A stretch of 64,000 nucleotides of DNA from the NCBI GenBank assembly GCA_039414355.1, contig JBCDJN010000010.1, forward strand, positions 12,030 to 76,029, in the 5' to 3' direction. The notes below the pieces were generated by a model. It did not search any database. It had not been told where the DNA came from and worked only from the letters and a program-made list of their open reading frames with translations. The position numbers and the translations under genes are program-made. Of the stretch, positions 1 to 9,724 are shown in pieces (position 1 is the stretch's first letter; each line of letters opens with the position of its first letter). The DNA comes from JBCCQL01 sp039414355 (lineage in GTDB: Bacteria; Planctomycetota; Planctomycetia; Pirellulales; Lacipirellulaceae).

Positions 1-3000
1 CGTTTGATCTCCCGCCCAGGTCGTTCGATCCGGAACCGGCGCAGCAAAGCGATCTGGGCTACGACGGCCTGGCGGCCACCATCCCCGGCGAGCAAACCGC
101 TGGCGTTACCGCTGCCGCCGCGCTGGCCAAAGACGACCCGCTGAGCCAGTCGATTGGGACCGAATTAGCCGCACTCTACCGCGAGTTTCTTCAGAACGAG
201 TCGACGCTCACGCCCAGCACGGCGTTCACGCAGTCGGGCGCCAAGGACCGTATGGAGGTCGACAACGGACTTGTTCTCATCGACGCGTTTGCCGAAGGCT
301 CGGGTGATGTTCTGTTGGCGACGCTCACGGGACTCGGCATGCATTCGGGCTCCGCATTCGGCCGCACCGTCTCGGGCTGGATGCCAATTGGCGCTCTCGC
401 GGAGCTGGCCGCGTTGCCGGAGATGCGGTTCGCGCGGCCATCGTTCCGACCGATGACGAACGTCGGCCTCACCACCAGCCAGGCCGATGCCGCCATGGGT
501 TCTGACATCGCCCGTGAGACGTTCGGTGTCGACGGTTCGGGCGTGACGGTCGGGGTCTTATCGGACAGCATGGGTTTCACTGGGACCGACATCTTGACCG
601 GCGACCTCCCCGGCCCCGGAAATCCACTGGGCAATACGGCGCCCATCGTCGTCCTCGACGACATCTTTGGGTCGGACGAGGGCCGCGCGATGGCCCAACT
701 CATTCACGATGTCGCGCCCGGCGCGGAAATCGCGTTCCACACCGCCTTCGGCGGGCAAGCCAACTTCGCCAACGGGATCGTTGAACTCCGCGACATCGCC
801 GGCTCCGATGTCATCGTTGACGACGTGATCTACTTCGCCGAGCCGATGTTCCAAGACGGGATCATTGCTCAGGCGATTGACACGGTGGTCGCCGATGGCG
901 CCAGCTACTTCTCGTCAGCCGGCAACACCGGCCGGGACTCGTGGGAAGACGCCTTTCGCGACAGCGGCGTAAGCCGCTTTGGCGCCACGCTGCACGACTT
1001 CGACGCGGGTCCGGGTGTCGACACCCTGCAGAGCATCACCGTTGCGCCCGGCGCCAGCGTGCTCTTGTCGTTCCAGTGGGACTCGCCATTCTTCTCCGTG
1101 AGCGGCGGCGCCGGTACGCAGAACGACGTCGACATCTTCGTTCTCGACAGCCTTGGCAACACCCTCCTCGCCTCGGCGTCGACGAACAACATCGGTGGTG
1201 ACGCGCTCGAGGTCTTTTCCTTCACCAACACGACCGGTTCATCATCGCTGAACCTCGCCGTTGGACTCGCGGCCGGCGCCGCGCCGGGGCTGATGAAGTG
1301 GGTTGCCTTCGATCCGTTTATTGTCAACGAGTACGCGACCAACAGCGCTACGTCTTACGGCCACACGAATGCCGCGGGCGCGTCGGCCGTGGGGGCGGCC
1401 AACTACTTGGACACGCCGGCGTTCGGAGCCGCGTCGCCCGGCCTGGAATCGTTCTCCTCGGCCGGCGGCATCCCAACGCTGTTCGACACAGCCGGCCAGC
1501 CGATCAACGAGCTGCGGGCAAAGCCGAACATCGTGGCGCCCGACGGGACGAACACGACGTTCTTCGGTTTCGATAGCGACTTTGACGGATTCCCGAATTT
1601 CTTCGGCACCTCGGCGGCGGCGCCCCACGCGGCAGCTGTAGCGGCGCTGATGAACGAGCTCGCCCCGCTCGCCTCACCCGCCGAGATCTACGACGCGATG
1701 GAGTCGTCGGCGATCGACATGGACGACCCCGCAACTCCAGGCTTCGATGTCGGCTTTGATAACGGCACCGGCGCCGGGCTGCTCGACGCTGTCGGGGCAC
1801 TCTCCCTGATCGTCGCCGACCCGGCGTTGGTCGGCCCGCGTGCTGTGTCGATCACACCGGAGGAAGGCGTTACGGCCGACCTCAATGTCACCGAGCTAAC
1901 GATTGATTTTGACGAGCCGCTTGATGCGATTTCGGCCGAGGACGCCGCCAACTACGAGTTGCTCGCGGCCGGGAGCGACGGCATCTTTGGCACGACCGAC
2001 GATCAGGTCATTCGACTCTCACCCACCTACGACGGCGCGACAACGGTGACGCTCGAGGTGGCAGCCGGAGTGCCCCTGGTGGTTGGCCGATATCGCCTGA
2101 CGCTGCAAGGCGACGGCCAGACCGGAGGGATCGTTGACACCGACGGCAATCCGCTCAATTCGCGTGAGGGCCCGGGGCTTGGGCGCGATACCACGCATGA
2201 CTTTGAGGTCGTGCTACAGCTACCGTTCGGAGGCGACTTCTACCGTCTCGAGCTGGCCGCCGGCGACGGCGTGCTGCTGGAGACGGCGTTGCCGGTAGCG
2301 GGGCCCTCGGCGCCGATGAATACGCTCGACGCCCAGATCACGGTCTACGACCCGAACGGCTTGCTCGTCGGTACGGACCAGGACAGCGCTGTCGGGTTGA
2401 ACGCCTCGATCGGCTTCGTCGCCGCGGCGGACGGCGTGTACACGGTTCAGGTGACCGCCGAAGAGGGCGAGGGCGACTACCTGCTCCGCTCAACGCCCGC
2501 AACCTTCTTACTGCCGGGCGACTTCAACCGCGACGGCATCGTCAACACGGCCGACTTCACCGTCTGGCGTGACCAGCTAAGCCAATCATCAGCGTCGTAC
2601 GCCGGGGCCGACGCGAGCGGCGACGGGTTGGTGGACGTAGGCGACTACAGTCTGTGGCGTGCGAACTTCGGCCTGACGCTTGCCACCGCCAGGCCGGACC
2701 AACTTGTGCTGCTAGAAGCCGCCGAGTCAGCGTCGGTCGCAGCTGCCGACGCCATCGACGACGCACTCGCTACATCTTTCGTTGATGAGCCCATTAGCGC
2801 ACGATCTCCCTGGCGGTTCTCGTTCCGTGGTTTCTTCGACGCGGCAACGCAAAGCGCGGTCGAAAGAGACGGGAGCGAAGCATCGAACCCGGGCACGCCA
2901 GCGGCGCCCGCCGGCGACGATGAAAGCGCTCTACTCATGGCCGCGCTCGACTCTGTGTCTACCGGCGACGAGAGAGGACCCAAGACCGAAGAACTTGCGT

Positions 3001-3071
3001 CGCCGGACGAGGTGGAAGAGTTCGAGTCGCAGATCGACGAGGCGGTAGCGGATCTGCCGTGGAGCGTGTGA
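1..3071 (+). CDS. Secreted subtilisin/sedolisin-like protease with dockerin-like repeat (5' partial)
   Basis: The reading frame is open from base 3 with no stop, so the first ATG at 252 is internal and the true start lies before the window; about 1020 residues are visible. Counted from that ATG, the protease domain has the Asp in GVLSDS (about 105) and the Ser in GTSAAAPH (about 455). The usual catalytic His position holds Glu in DEGRAMAQLIHD (about 143), as in the S53-like branch of subtilisin-fold proteases. A beta-rich region (about 530-750) follows. A dockerin-like pair of Ca-binding loops (DFNRDGIVNTADFTVW and DASGDGLVDVGDYSLW) lies at about 757-806. The C-terminus is acidic and has no PEP-CTERM motif. 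Peptide hydrolysis outside the cell or at the surface is inferred. The substrate is unknown. Confidence 0.85.
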   Translation, partial: FDLPPRSFDPEPAQQSDLGYDGLAATIPGEQTAGVTAAAALAKDDPLSQSIGTELAALYREFLQNESTLTPSTAFTQSGAKDRMEVDNGLVLIDAFAEGSGDVLLATLTGLGMHSGSAFGRTVSGWMPIGALAELAALPEMRFARPSFRPMTNVGLTTSQADAAMGSDIARETFGVDGSGVTVGVLSDSMGFTGTDILTGDLPGPGNPLGNTAPIVVLDDIFGSDEGRAMAQLIHDVAPGAEIAFHTAFGGQANFANGIVELRDIAGSDVIVDDVIYFAEPMFQDGIIAQAIDTVVADGASYFSSAGNTGRDSWEDAFRDSGVSRFGATLHDFDAGPGVDTLQSITVAPGASVLLSFQWDSPFFSVSGGAGTQNDVDIFVLDSLGNTLLASASTNNIGGDALEVFSFTNTTGSSSLNLAVGLAAGAAPGLMKWVAFDPFIVNEYATNSATSYGHTNAAGASAVGAANYLDTPAFGAASPGLESFSSAGGIPTLFDTAGQPINELRAKPNIVAPDGTNTTFFGFDSDFDGFPNFFGTSAAAPHAAAVAALMNELAPLASPAEIYDAMESSAIDMDDPATPGFDVGFDNGTGAGLLDAVGALSLIVADPALVGPRAVSITPEEGVTADLNVTELTIDFDEPLDAISAEDAANYELLAAGSDGIFGTTDDQVIRLSPTYDGATTVTLEVAAGVPLVVGRYRLTLQGDGQTGGIVDTDGNPLNSREGPGLGRDTTHDFEVVLQLPFGGDFYRLELAAGDGVLLETALPVAGPSAPMNTLDAQITVYDPNGLLVGTDQDSAVGLNASIGFVAAADGVYTVQVTAEEGEGDYLLRSTPATFLLPGDFNRDGIVNTADFTVWRDQLSQSSASYAGADASGDGLVDVGDYSLWRANFGLTLATARPDQLVLLEAAESASVAAADAIDDALATSFVDEPISARSPWRFSFRGFFDAATQSAVERDGSEASNPGTPAAPAGDDESALLMAALDSVSTGDERGPKTEELASPDEVEEFESQIDEAVADLPWSV

Positions 3072-3072
3072 G

Positions 3073-4340
3073 CTAAGCGATCAGGTCCTGGATCACCTCG
3101 CCGTGGACGTCAGTGAGCCGGAAGTCGCGGCCCTGGAAGCGGCCCGCCTTGACGCCGCCGCCCGACATCCAGAACGTGGAGCTGTTGGGGTGGTAATCAC
3201 GGCCGTCGTCGCCGCCCTGCACCATGGGCGTGCGGCCGAACTCGCCGGTCCAGATCGCCAGCGTCTCATCCAACAGCCCTCGCTGCCGCAGGTCGGTCAC
3301 CAGCGCCGCGTACGCCTGATCGGTGTTGCCGCAGTTCTTGGGCAGCTGTGTCGAGATTCCGCCGTGCTGGTCCCGCGACTCATGGAAGAGCTCAACAAAG
3401 CGCACTCCCGGCTCCACCAACCGCCGGGGGAGGAGGCAGTTCTTTGCGAACGACGGCTTCTTCTCGTCGACGCCGTACATGGCGAGCGTCTCGCGTGGTT
3501 CGCTCGCCAGGTCAACCGCCTCGGGGGGGCGCTGGCCTGCATGCGGCAAGCCATCTCGTACGAGTTGATCCGCGTGGCGATCTCCGGGTCGCCGACGAGG
3601 TCGAGCTGGCGACGGTTGAGCGTGTTGACCGTATCGATCGACTTTCGCTGCACGGCGTCGGTAACGCCGTCGGGGCTTGAGAGATACAAGACGGGGTCGC
3701 CGGTCGATCGAAACTCAACGCCCGAATACACAGTGGGCAGAAAGCCAGAGCCCCAGTTGGCCGCTCCGGCGCTCGGGCCCTTCGACCCCGAGTTGAAGAC
3801 CACACAGGCGGGCAGGTTTCGGGATTCGCTCCCGAGCCCGTACGTCGTCCACGAGCCGAGACAGGGCCGGCCGAACTGCTGAGAACCCGATTGCATGAAG
3901 AGCTGGGCCGGCACGTGATTGAACGCGTCGGTGACACCCGAACGAACGACGCACAACTCGTCGAGCACCTTACGCGTGTGGGGCAACAGCTCCGAAACGT
4001 GCAGCCCGTTGTCGCCGCATTCGGTGAACTTGAACTTAGGCCCGAGGAGCTTTGAGTTCGGGTTGATAAACGCCGATCGGTAGCCCTCCAACACCTCCGC
4101 GGGCCGCAGCGTGCCGTTGAGCCGCTGGAGCTCGGGTTTGTAATCCCACATCTCCAGTTGGCTCGGTCCGCCGCCCATGAAGAGCAGGATGACGTTCTTC
4201 GCCCGGGCCGGGTGGTGCGACGACTTGGCGGCCAGCGGGTCGGTGGAACCGGCCAGCGACTCGTCGCCAACAAGCCCGTTGAGGGCAATCGCGCCCAGGC
4301 CCACCCCGCACTGCTGCAGGAACCAGCGGCGGTTCGTCAT
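3073..4340 (-). pseudogene. DUF1501 (sulfatase-like) protein, frameshifted
   Basis: The ATG at 4340 opens a twin-arginine-like signal (TNRRWFLQQCGVG) followed by typical DUF1501 sequence (MGGGPSQLEMWDYKP; HVSELLPHTRKVLDELCVVRS). After about 265 residues (MACRMQASAP) the frame is lost. The rest of the domain (GVRFVELFHESRDQHGG; LAIWTGEFGRTP) continues in another frame to a stop at 3073. The frame change lies at a run of seven G at 3523-3529, so one inserted or deleted base explains it. The ATG overlaps the stop of the upstream DUF1553 gene by 4 bases (ATGA), the normal planctomycete operon pairing. A sequencing error is possible, but the partner gene is damaged several times over, which favours real decay. 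Confidence 0.85.
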
Positions 4341-7089
4341 CCGCGGATCGCCCGCCAGTGGGGCGTGGCGTCCGCAGGGATACGCCATGGCTTGGTGATC
4401 GTCTCGTCGAGGTTCAGAAGGCGCCGTGCCGTGAGTGTCCACGCGGCCAGCTCGCGGGCGGCGGCCGGATCCGCGGCGCCTTCCTTCTGACCGGTCACCG
4501 CGAAGGCGTCGATCTCGCCACTGGCGAGCCCTTTGCGGCAGTCGTTCAGGAACTCCACTAACGTGGCGCCCTCCTCCGCATCGGGCCTACGCGTCATCAG
4601 CATCTCGTAGGCGTGCTCCACACGGGCGAGGTCGGCGTCGACACCGAGCTTCATCCGCCGCGAGGCAAGCGCCCGGGCGGCCGCGACGAACTGTTCTTCG
4701 TTGAGCAGCGTGAGCGCCTGCAGCGGCGTGGTGGACCGGGTGCGCCGCACGCAAGCCGCGTTGCCGGGCGGAGCGTCGAAGACCTGCAGCGGCGGGTACT
4801 GCACCGAGCGGTAGGCCTGAACATAAAGGCTGCGGCGGAAGCTGCTGGCGTCTTGGCGGGTCTTCCAGACCTTGAGGCCGTAGCTAGCCGGCGGCGCGAA
4901 CAGAAACCGCGGCGCCGGCGGATAGACGCTGTGGCCACCGGTGCGGCGATCGAGTAAGCCGCTTGCCGCCAACGCAATGTCGCGGACCACCTCGGATTCC
5001 ACACGGCCGCGCGGCCCACGCCAAACCAAACGGTTGTACTGATCAACCTGAGCCGGCCGGCCACGGTGGTGCGAGCGTTGTCGATACGCGGCCGACGAAG
5101 TGATCAATCGATGCAGGTGCTTAAGGCTCCAGCCACGCTCCATGAACTCAACCGCCAGCCAATCGAGCAGCTCGGGGTGCGACGGCGGCGGCGCTTGCGA
5201 ACCCAGGTCCTCGGCCGTTTCCACCAAGCCGATTCCGAAGTACGCCTGCCACACACGGTTGACCAGCGCCCGTGCCGTTGTCGGCGACCGCCGATCAACG
5301 AGCCATCGCGCGAACGCCAGGCGGTCGTTCGGCGAATCGCTCTGACGCGGGTGCAAGAAGTTGGGCGTGTGCGGCTCAACCACCTCGTCGGGTTGCAGGA
5401 AGTCTCCGCGGTTCATCCGGTGGGTCACGCGTGGCTCGTCGCCGCGGCTGACGACGTACTGGTTGGTTCCCTCGGGCCACGCGGCCAGGAGCTCGGCGAT
5501 GCGTTCGTTGGCTTGTGTCCAGCCAGGCTGGATGCTCCGCCAGTACGGAAGGCGGTTGGCCAGTCGGCGTCACTTCAATCCTCTGGGTCGCGTGAGACGA
5601 ACGCCCGCACCGCAGCGGGTAGCGGGTCGGCGGTTGGTCCATCGGCGGCAGTCACCGAGAAGCGGAAGCGGCCCGCGACGTTGGTGTGCCGCTGGTCGCC
5701 GTACTTGCCGCCGTGGCTCTGGTTGAGTTTGAAAATGAGCCGCCCGCTCCGGGGCACTGCCCAAGGCGTCTTGAGGACGAACACCGCTTCACACGGCTGG
5801 TTGCGGCGCCAGGCATCGGTGTCGGTGGTCCACGCGGCCTTAAGGTCGCCGTCAATCGTGTCCTCGATCGGCCCCTCCGTCCGCTCCTCGGCCTTCGAAC
5901 GGCGATCGGCGAACTGCTCGTCAATCGGCTCGCGATCGACGCCGAGATTCGCGGTCGCCGAGGCGATGGGGAGGGACTGCTCCTTCCCGTTCGGGTCGAC
6001 GTACGCCAGCTTGAACTCGGACAAGGAGCTTGCGCCGTAGGCCGACCTACCCGGCCCGCCACGCGGGAGTTCGGGGTGGTTCAGCAGCTCCAGCCGGACC
6101 GCGGAAACCGGACTCCCGTTGGGCGTGAGGGAATCGATGGATCCGAGGTCGACGAAGAAATCGTTCTGCTCGCGCGGCGGGCCATAGCCCCGCGAGACGA
6201 TTGAGCCGTCTTCCAGGAACTCAAACTTCTGGCCCTTCAAGTTGCGCTGCTGGGTGTGCAGCACGGTCCAGGGCGGCGCGGTCGACGCACCCGTTTGGCG
6301 GGCCCACTCAGCCAGAGCAAGGCGCCAATCGGGATAGGTGTCCTTCAACTCCTTCTCGATCGCCGCCACGCCTGTCTTGATCCGCTCAATCTCTTCTTAT
6401 TCGTCATCGGTGTAGACGACTGCGATCGCCTCGTTGCAACGATCGAGGTAGGCGAAGAGGCCGAAGTAGTCTTGGTGAGTAAGCGGGTCGTATTGATGGG
6501 TGTGGCATTGAACGCACTGCGTCGTGACGCCGAGCACGGCCTTGCCGATCGCGTCGACCCGGTCGAAGAGCCCCTCGACACGAAACTGCTCAGGGTCGGC
6601 GCCACTCTCCTCGTTGACCATCGAGTTGCGAAGGAAGCCGGTCGCCACCCGCTCGGCCTGTCCCGCCCCCGGGAGCAGATCGCCTGCGACTTGGGTCACG
6701 ATAAACTCGTCGTACTCCAAGTCGGCGTTCAGGGCCTGCACGACCCAGTCGCGGTAGAACCAGTTGTCGCGACGCAGGCCTTTCTCATAGCCGTCCGAAT
6801 CGCTGTACCTCGCCGCGTCGAGCCAATGGCGACCCCAACGCTCGCCGTAGTGCGTAGAATCGAGAAGTCGCTCAACCAACCGACGAGTCGCGCCGGGCTC
6901 AGTGTCGCTAAGGAACTGCTCACGCTCATCGGGCGTCGGGGGCAACCCGGCCTGGCGGCTCCCCTCGTCAGGGCCGAGACATCGGAAGCAGCGATCGGCC
7001 AGAAGCGGGCGTACTTCGCGGGCGAAGTTGATCCCCGGCGAGTGTTGCGCCGCGAATGCGACTATGAAGATAGCGACAAGTGGGCGCAA
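4337..7089 (-). pseudogene. PSCyt1-DUF1549-DUF1553 planctomycete cytochrome-type protein, multiply disrupted
   Basis: A TTG at 7089 begins a signal-like segment and the PSCyt1 start (FAREVRPLLADRCFRC), but the haem motif reads CFRCL instead of CxxCH. Directly after SRQAGL the protein jumps to PPTPDE of DUF1549, so the rest of PSCyt1 and the linker (roughly 130-150 residues in intact relatives) are deleted. DUF1549 then runs well (YGERWGRHWLDAARYSDSDG; TQCVQCHTHQYDP). An in-frame TAA at 6397-6399 stands where relatives have Gln after VYTxEE. A second stop (TGA, 5575-5577) and a frameshift near 5540-5570 separate the middle part from DUF1553 (NERIAELLAAWPEGTNQ; RGDFLQPDE; ALVNRVWQAYFGIGLVETAEDLG). 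It would have been the upstream partner of the DUF1501 gene. Clearly non-functional. Confidence 0.9.
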
Positions 7090-7182
7090 AGCGATCGCTC
7101 CCGGCGGCGCTAATGCTGCGGCGCCTATCCGCCGCGTCGCACGAACTGGTGCGACAGGGTTCGCCGCGTGCGCTGTTAGATC

Positions 7183-7229
7183 AGTCGGGGCGATACGATT
7201 CGAACGTGCGACCTACTGCTCCCAAAGCA
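7183..7229 (-). repeat. Left direct repeat: 3' half of tRNA-Pro(UGG), putative attL
   Basis: These 47 bases match 26870-26916, the 3' half of the intact tRNA-Pro, with one mismatch (T against C at 7194). The match runs from the anticodon stem through the T arm and the 3' acceptor strand. The 5' half of a tRNA is absent, so this is not a gene. It has the same orientation as the intact copy, the geometry left by a tyrosine integrase recombining in the anticodon-loop region of a tRNA gene. Confidence 0.85.
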
Positions 7230-8252
7230 CGCACAGCGTGCGAACCGTTGCCAACCTAGGACGATGAGAACAACCGCGTAGTAAAGGGTTGGGTGCGATC
7301 TGGCTAGGTTTTCTTTCGCATCGATTCGCGGCCGTTTGCGGCGATTCGGGAGTAGTACTACTCCCGTTTGCGCCCGCCGGTTTTCCGCGGTTTCAAACCG
7401 CACCATTTACCGCCGATTTGAATGACTCGCCGCCTCGCCCGTTTCTCGACCGTCATGAACGGACCGCGTGCCGCCCGTTTTTGAGCCACCATGAATCGCA
7501 GTGATTCGATCGGTGGTTGCCGTGTGCGGCGTTGTTACAGCCACTCGGAAGTTGCGACCAACGCGCGAGAAAAGTCTATGCGACCGCAGGCTACGACTAC
7601 CCCACGGCACCGCGGAGAAGAAACTGGCCGCGACCGGCGTCCCGCGAAGAGAGTCGCCCTTGCCGGCACTTCCCTTAAATCAGTTCGCCGGTTGCGGGGG
7701 AGTACCTACCGGGGGGTCCCAAACACTGTCTCTCTGCCGAAGAATCCGCGTGCTTGGCCCTGGGGCTTGCGGGCGTCAGGTGGTAGAGACTGACCTCCCC
7801 AAAGGTGCCACCCATATCAGGAGCCCTGGCAGTCCCGAAGAGAGCGAACAGGCCTTCCCTAGCTCGCCAAGGTGACGGGCGCCGACGCGAGTTGAGCCTG
7901 GACGGGAGCCGCCTCGGTCGACGCAGCCGCGTGGACTTTTTGGGTTGGCTGCTGGCGGAACAATTGCTCGAAGACTCGTCTGCACAGGTAGATTTGGCTG
8001 GCACTCGGTCGATTGTGAATTGCGTCGCCGTTGCCGAAGCGGCCTAGAGTTAGCTGCCATCCAGTTCTCAGCCGAAGCTCTGCGGCCATGGAAAAGAACT
8101 GTTCCGCCCGTGATATTGTCGAGTTAGTACCAAATCCGATAACGCAGCGAAGAGTCCGCGTCTCCAATCGTGAGTGTCATTGACGTGTATCGATGCGGCC
8201 CCAGGCGGAGGTGGGCTTCGCCAGATGACCTCGACCGGAGGATGAACGCAGA
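7230..8252. other. Gene-poor left end of the tRNA-Pro-bounded segment
   Basis: About 1 kb without a convincing gene. Short open frames are present on both strands, for example 7859-8167 minus (102 codons, TTG start, Ala/Pro-rich C-terminus). None shows a recognisable domain or a clear ribosome binding site, and base composition is more mixed than in neighbouring genes. The only definite structure seen is the palindrome at 7347-7366. The stretch could hold remnants of mobile-element genes. Confidence 0.5.
7347..7366. repeat. Perfect 20-bp palindrome inside attL
   Basis: CGGGAGTAGTACTACTCCCG is a perfect palindrome. A near-identical copy with an extra central G stands at 26775-26795, upstream of the integrase remnant. 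Matching inverted repeats just inside both ends of the segment suggest a binding site belonging to the element, such as an integrase arm site or a regulator operator. Confidence 0.6.
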
Positions 8253-8792
8253 ATGCACCGATCCAATGCGCGACCGCGTGGAACTGTCGAGAGCTTGCTA
8301 GCTCTAACCGCACTAGCAGTCGCTCAGCTTGGCTGCACACCGAGCGACGTCGAGCGTCTTGGTGAGGATTCGTCGACGGCGGTGGACGCACAGGGCGGTA
8401 CGAGCCATCGCGATGGTCGCTCACGCGACCTTGCGAAGGTCTCGTACCTTGAGGTTGTGACGCCTGATGTCGAGGCGACTTGTCAGTTGTACGAGCGGCT
8501 GCATCAAGTCAGCTTCGGCGAGCCGGATGCGAGCTTAGGGAACGCTCGTACTGCAAGACTACGTGGTGGTGGTGTGATTGGCGTGCGTGCTCCGCTGCGC
8601 GATTCCGAGCCGCCGATCGTCCGCCCTTACTTTATGGTAAATGATATCGAGGCAGCGGTCGCCAAGGCCGCAGAGTCTGGGGCTGAGATAGCGCTACCTC
8701 CGATGAAGCTGCCAGGCCACGGGATGTGCGCAATATTCATCCGCGGTGGGGTTGAGCACGGGCTCTGGCAGGCTGAGGGCTCTTCTCAGTGA
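8253..8792 (+). CDS. VOC (glyoxalase/bleomycin-resistance fold) family protein with N-terminal leader
   Basis: A 179-residue protein. Residues about 63-175 form one VOC module (VSYLEVVTPDVEATCQLYERL; PYFMVNDIEAAVAKAAESGAE; GMCAIFIRGGVEHGLWQ), related to proteins annotated as glyoxalase-like. The first 60 residues are unusual: a hydrophobic stretch (SLLALTALAVAQLGC) that resembles a signal peptide with a possible but imperfect lipobox, then a polar linker. GGAGG at 8237-8241 precedes the ATG at 8253 by 11 bases. No metal-ligand set is obvious, so an enzymatic role is uncertain. It stands alone and converges on the DUF1559 gene. Confidence 0.7.
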   Translation: MHRSNARPRGTVESLLALTALAVAQLGCTPSDVERLGEDSSTAVDAQGGTSHRDGRSRDLAKVSYLEVVTPDVEATCQLYERLHQVSFGEPDASLGNARTARLRGGGVIGVRAPLRDSEPPIVRPYFMVNDIEAAVAKAAESGAEIALPPMKLPGHGMCAIFIRGGVEHGLWQAEGSSQ

Positions 8793-8809
8793 GTTGGGCC
8801 CCTCGGCGG

Positions 8810-9724
8810 TCACCACTGAACGGGATTGCCGCCCTCACGGGTCGAGAGCTCATTAAGCACCGTCTTCGGCGTATTCTCTTCAACGAAGTGTGCTGAGCCG
8901 TCGACCATCAGCATCATGACGCCGCCGGGGTGATCGCCACGGAACGTGCACAGCTCTCGGAAGCCGCCGGCGACCGCCATGTTTCGCTCGGTGGCATTGA
9001 AGACTCCCGACGTGGTGCCGTGGGTGCCAGTGAAGTAAGCAGACGCCCACTCGGTCGCCCCGCCTGTGATTCCGCCGCCGCCCGGTCCTGCTCCAAAGTC
9101 GATGAGGTCCCGCAGCCCGTAATCCAGCTCACCAACCAGAAACGTGGAAGACGTTCCGTCCGCGGCGCCAATGCCGCCAAGCGATGTCTCGAAGCCGGTA
9201 AGTGCGGCGATGATTGCCCCATCGTGCATCTCTCGCAGGCGAGTACGGACTGTCTCTTCGCGACCGATGTACGCGCCGGTGGAGGTGTATTGACTGCCGA
9301 TGGAGATCGCGTAAGTTCCGGCGCCAGGCGGGGGCTGGCCGCCGGGGAACTCCACCGAGGGGCAGATGAAGTCGGGCAAGACTTGGCGCGAAATCGCGTC
9401 GTTTGGCGCTTGGGTGGGTTGCTTCTCGAAGTCATACGCTTCGTGGAGGTTCGACCGCTCCAGGTAAGGCAGCAGGTAGACGAACGCGCTGTTGCCCGCC
9501 TCGCCGTCGAGCGGCACCGCGAACGGCAGCCGTTTGACGGAATCGTCGTGCAGGTGCATCGCCAGGCCGATCTGCTTGAGCTTGTTGGCGCAGCTCGCTC
9601 GGCGTGCGGCCTCGCGTGCCGACTGGACGGCCGGCAGCAGCAAGGCGATCAAGATGCCGATTATGGCAATCACCACCAGCAGTTCAACGAGGGTGAAGCC
9701 TCGACGCCGGCCATGTCTGTTCAC
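8810..9724 (-). CDS. DUF1559 prepilin-type surface protein
   Basis: A 304-residue protein with the prepilin cleavage motif and hydrophobic helix at residues 9-30 (GFTLVELLVVIAIIGILIA), then the conserved REAARRASCANKLKQIGLAMH stretch and a C-terminal H-X9-DG signature (DHPGGVMMLMVDGSAHFV). This is the type II pseudopilin-like family greatly expanded in Planctomycetota. Export and assembly by the type IV pilus/type II machinery is inferred. Its ATG overlaps the stop of the PEP-CTERM gene upstream by 4 bases, so the two are translationally coupled. Confidence 0.92.
   Translation of the reverse strand: MNRHGRRRGFTLVELLVVIAIIGILIALLLPAVQSAREAARRASCANKLKQIGLAMHLHDDSVKRLPFAVPLDGEAGNSAFVYLLPYLERSNLHEAYDFEKQPTQAPNDAISRQVLPDFICPSVEFPGGQPPPGAGTYAISIGSQYTSTGAYIGREETVRTRLREMHDGAIIAALTGFETSLGGIGAADGTSSTFLVGELDYGLRDLIDFGAGPGGGGITGGATEWASAYFTGTHGTTSGVFNATERNMAVAGGFRELCTFRGDHPGGVMMLMVDGSAHFVEENTPKTVLNELSTREGGNPVQW

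Noticed and set aside
7859..8167. 102-codon minus-strand hypothetical gene
   Set aside because: TTG start, no ribosome binding site, no recognisable domain and a biased Ala-rich end. Could be real, but the sequence does not support it.
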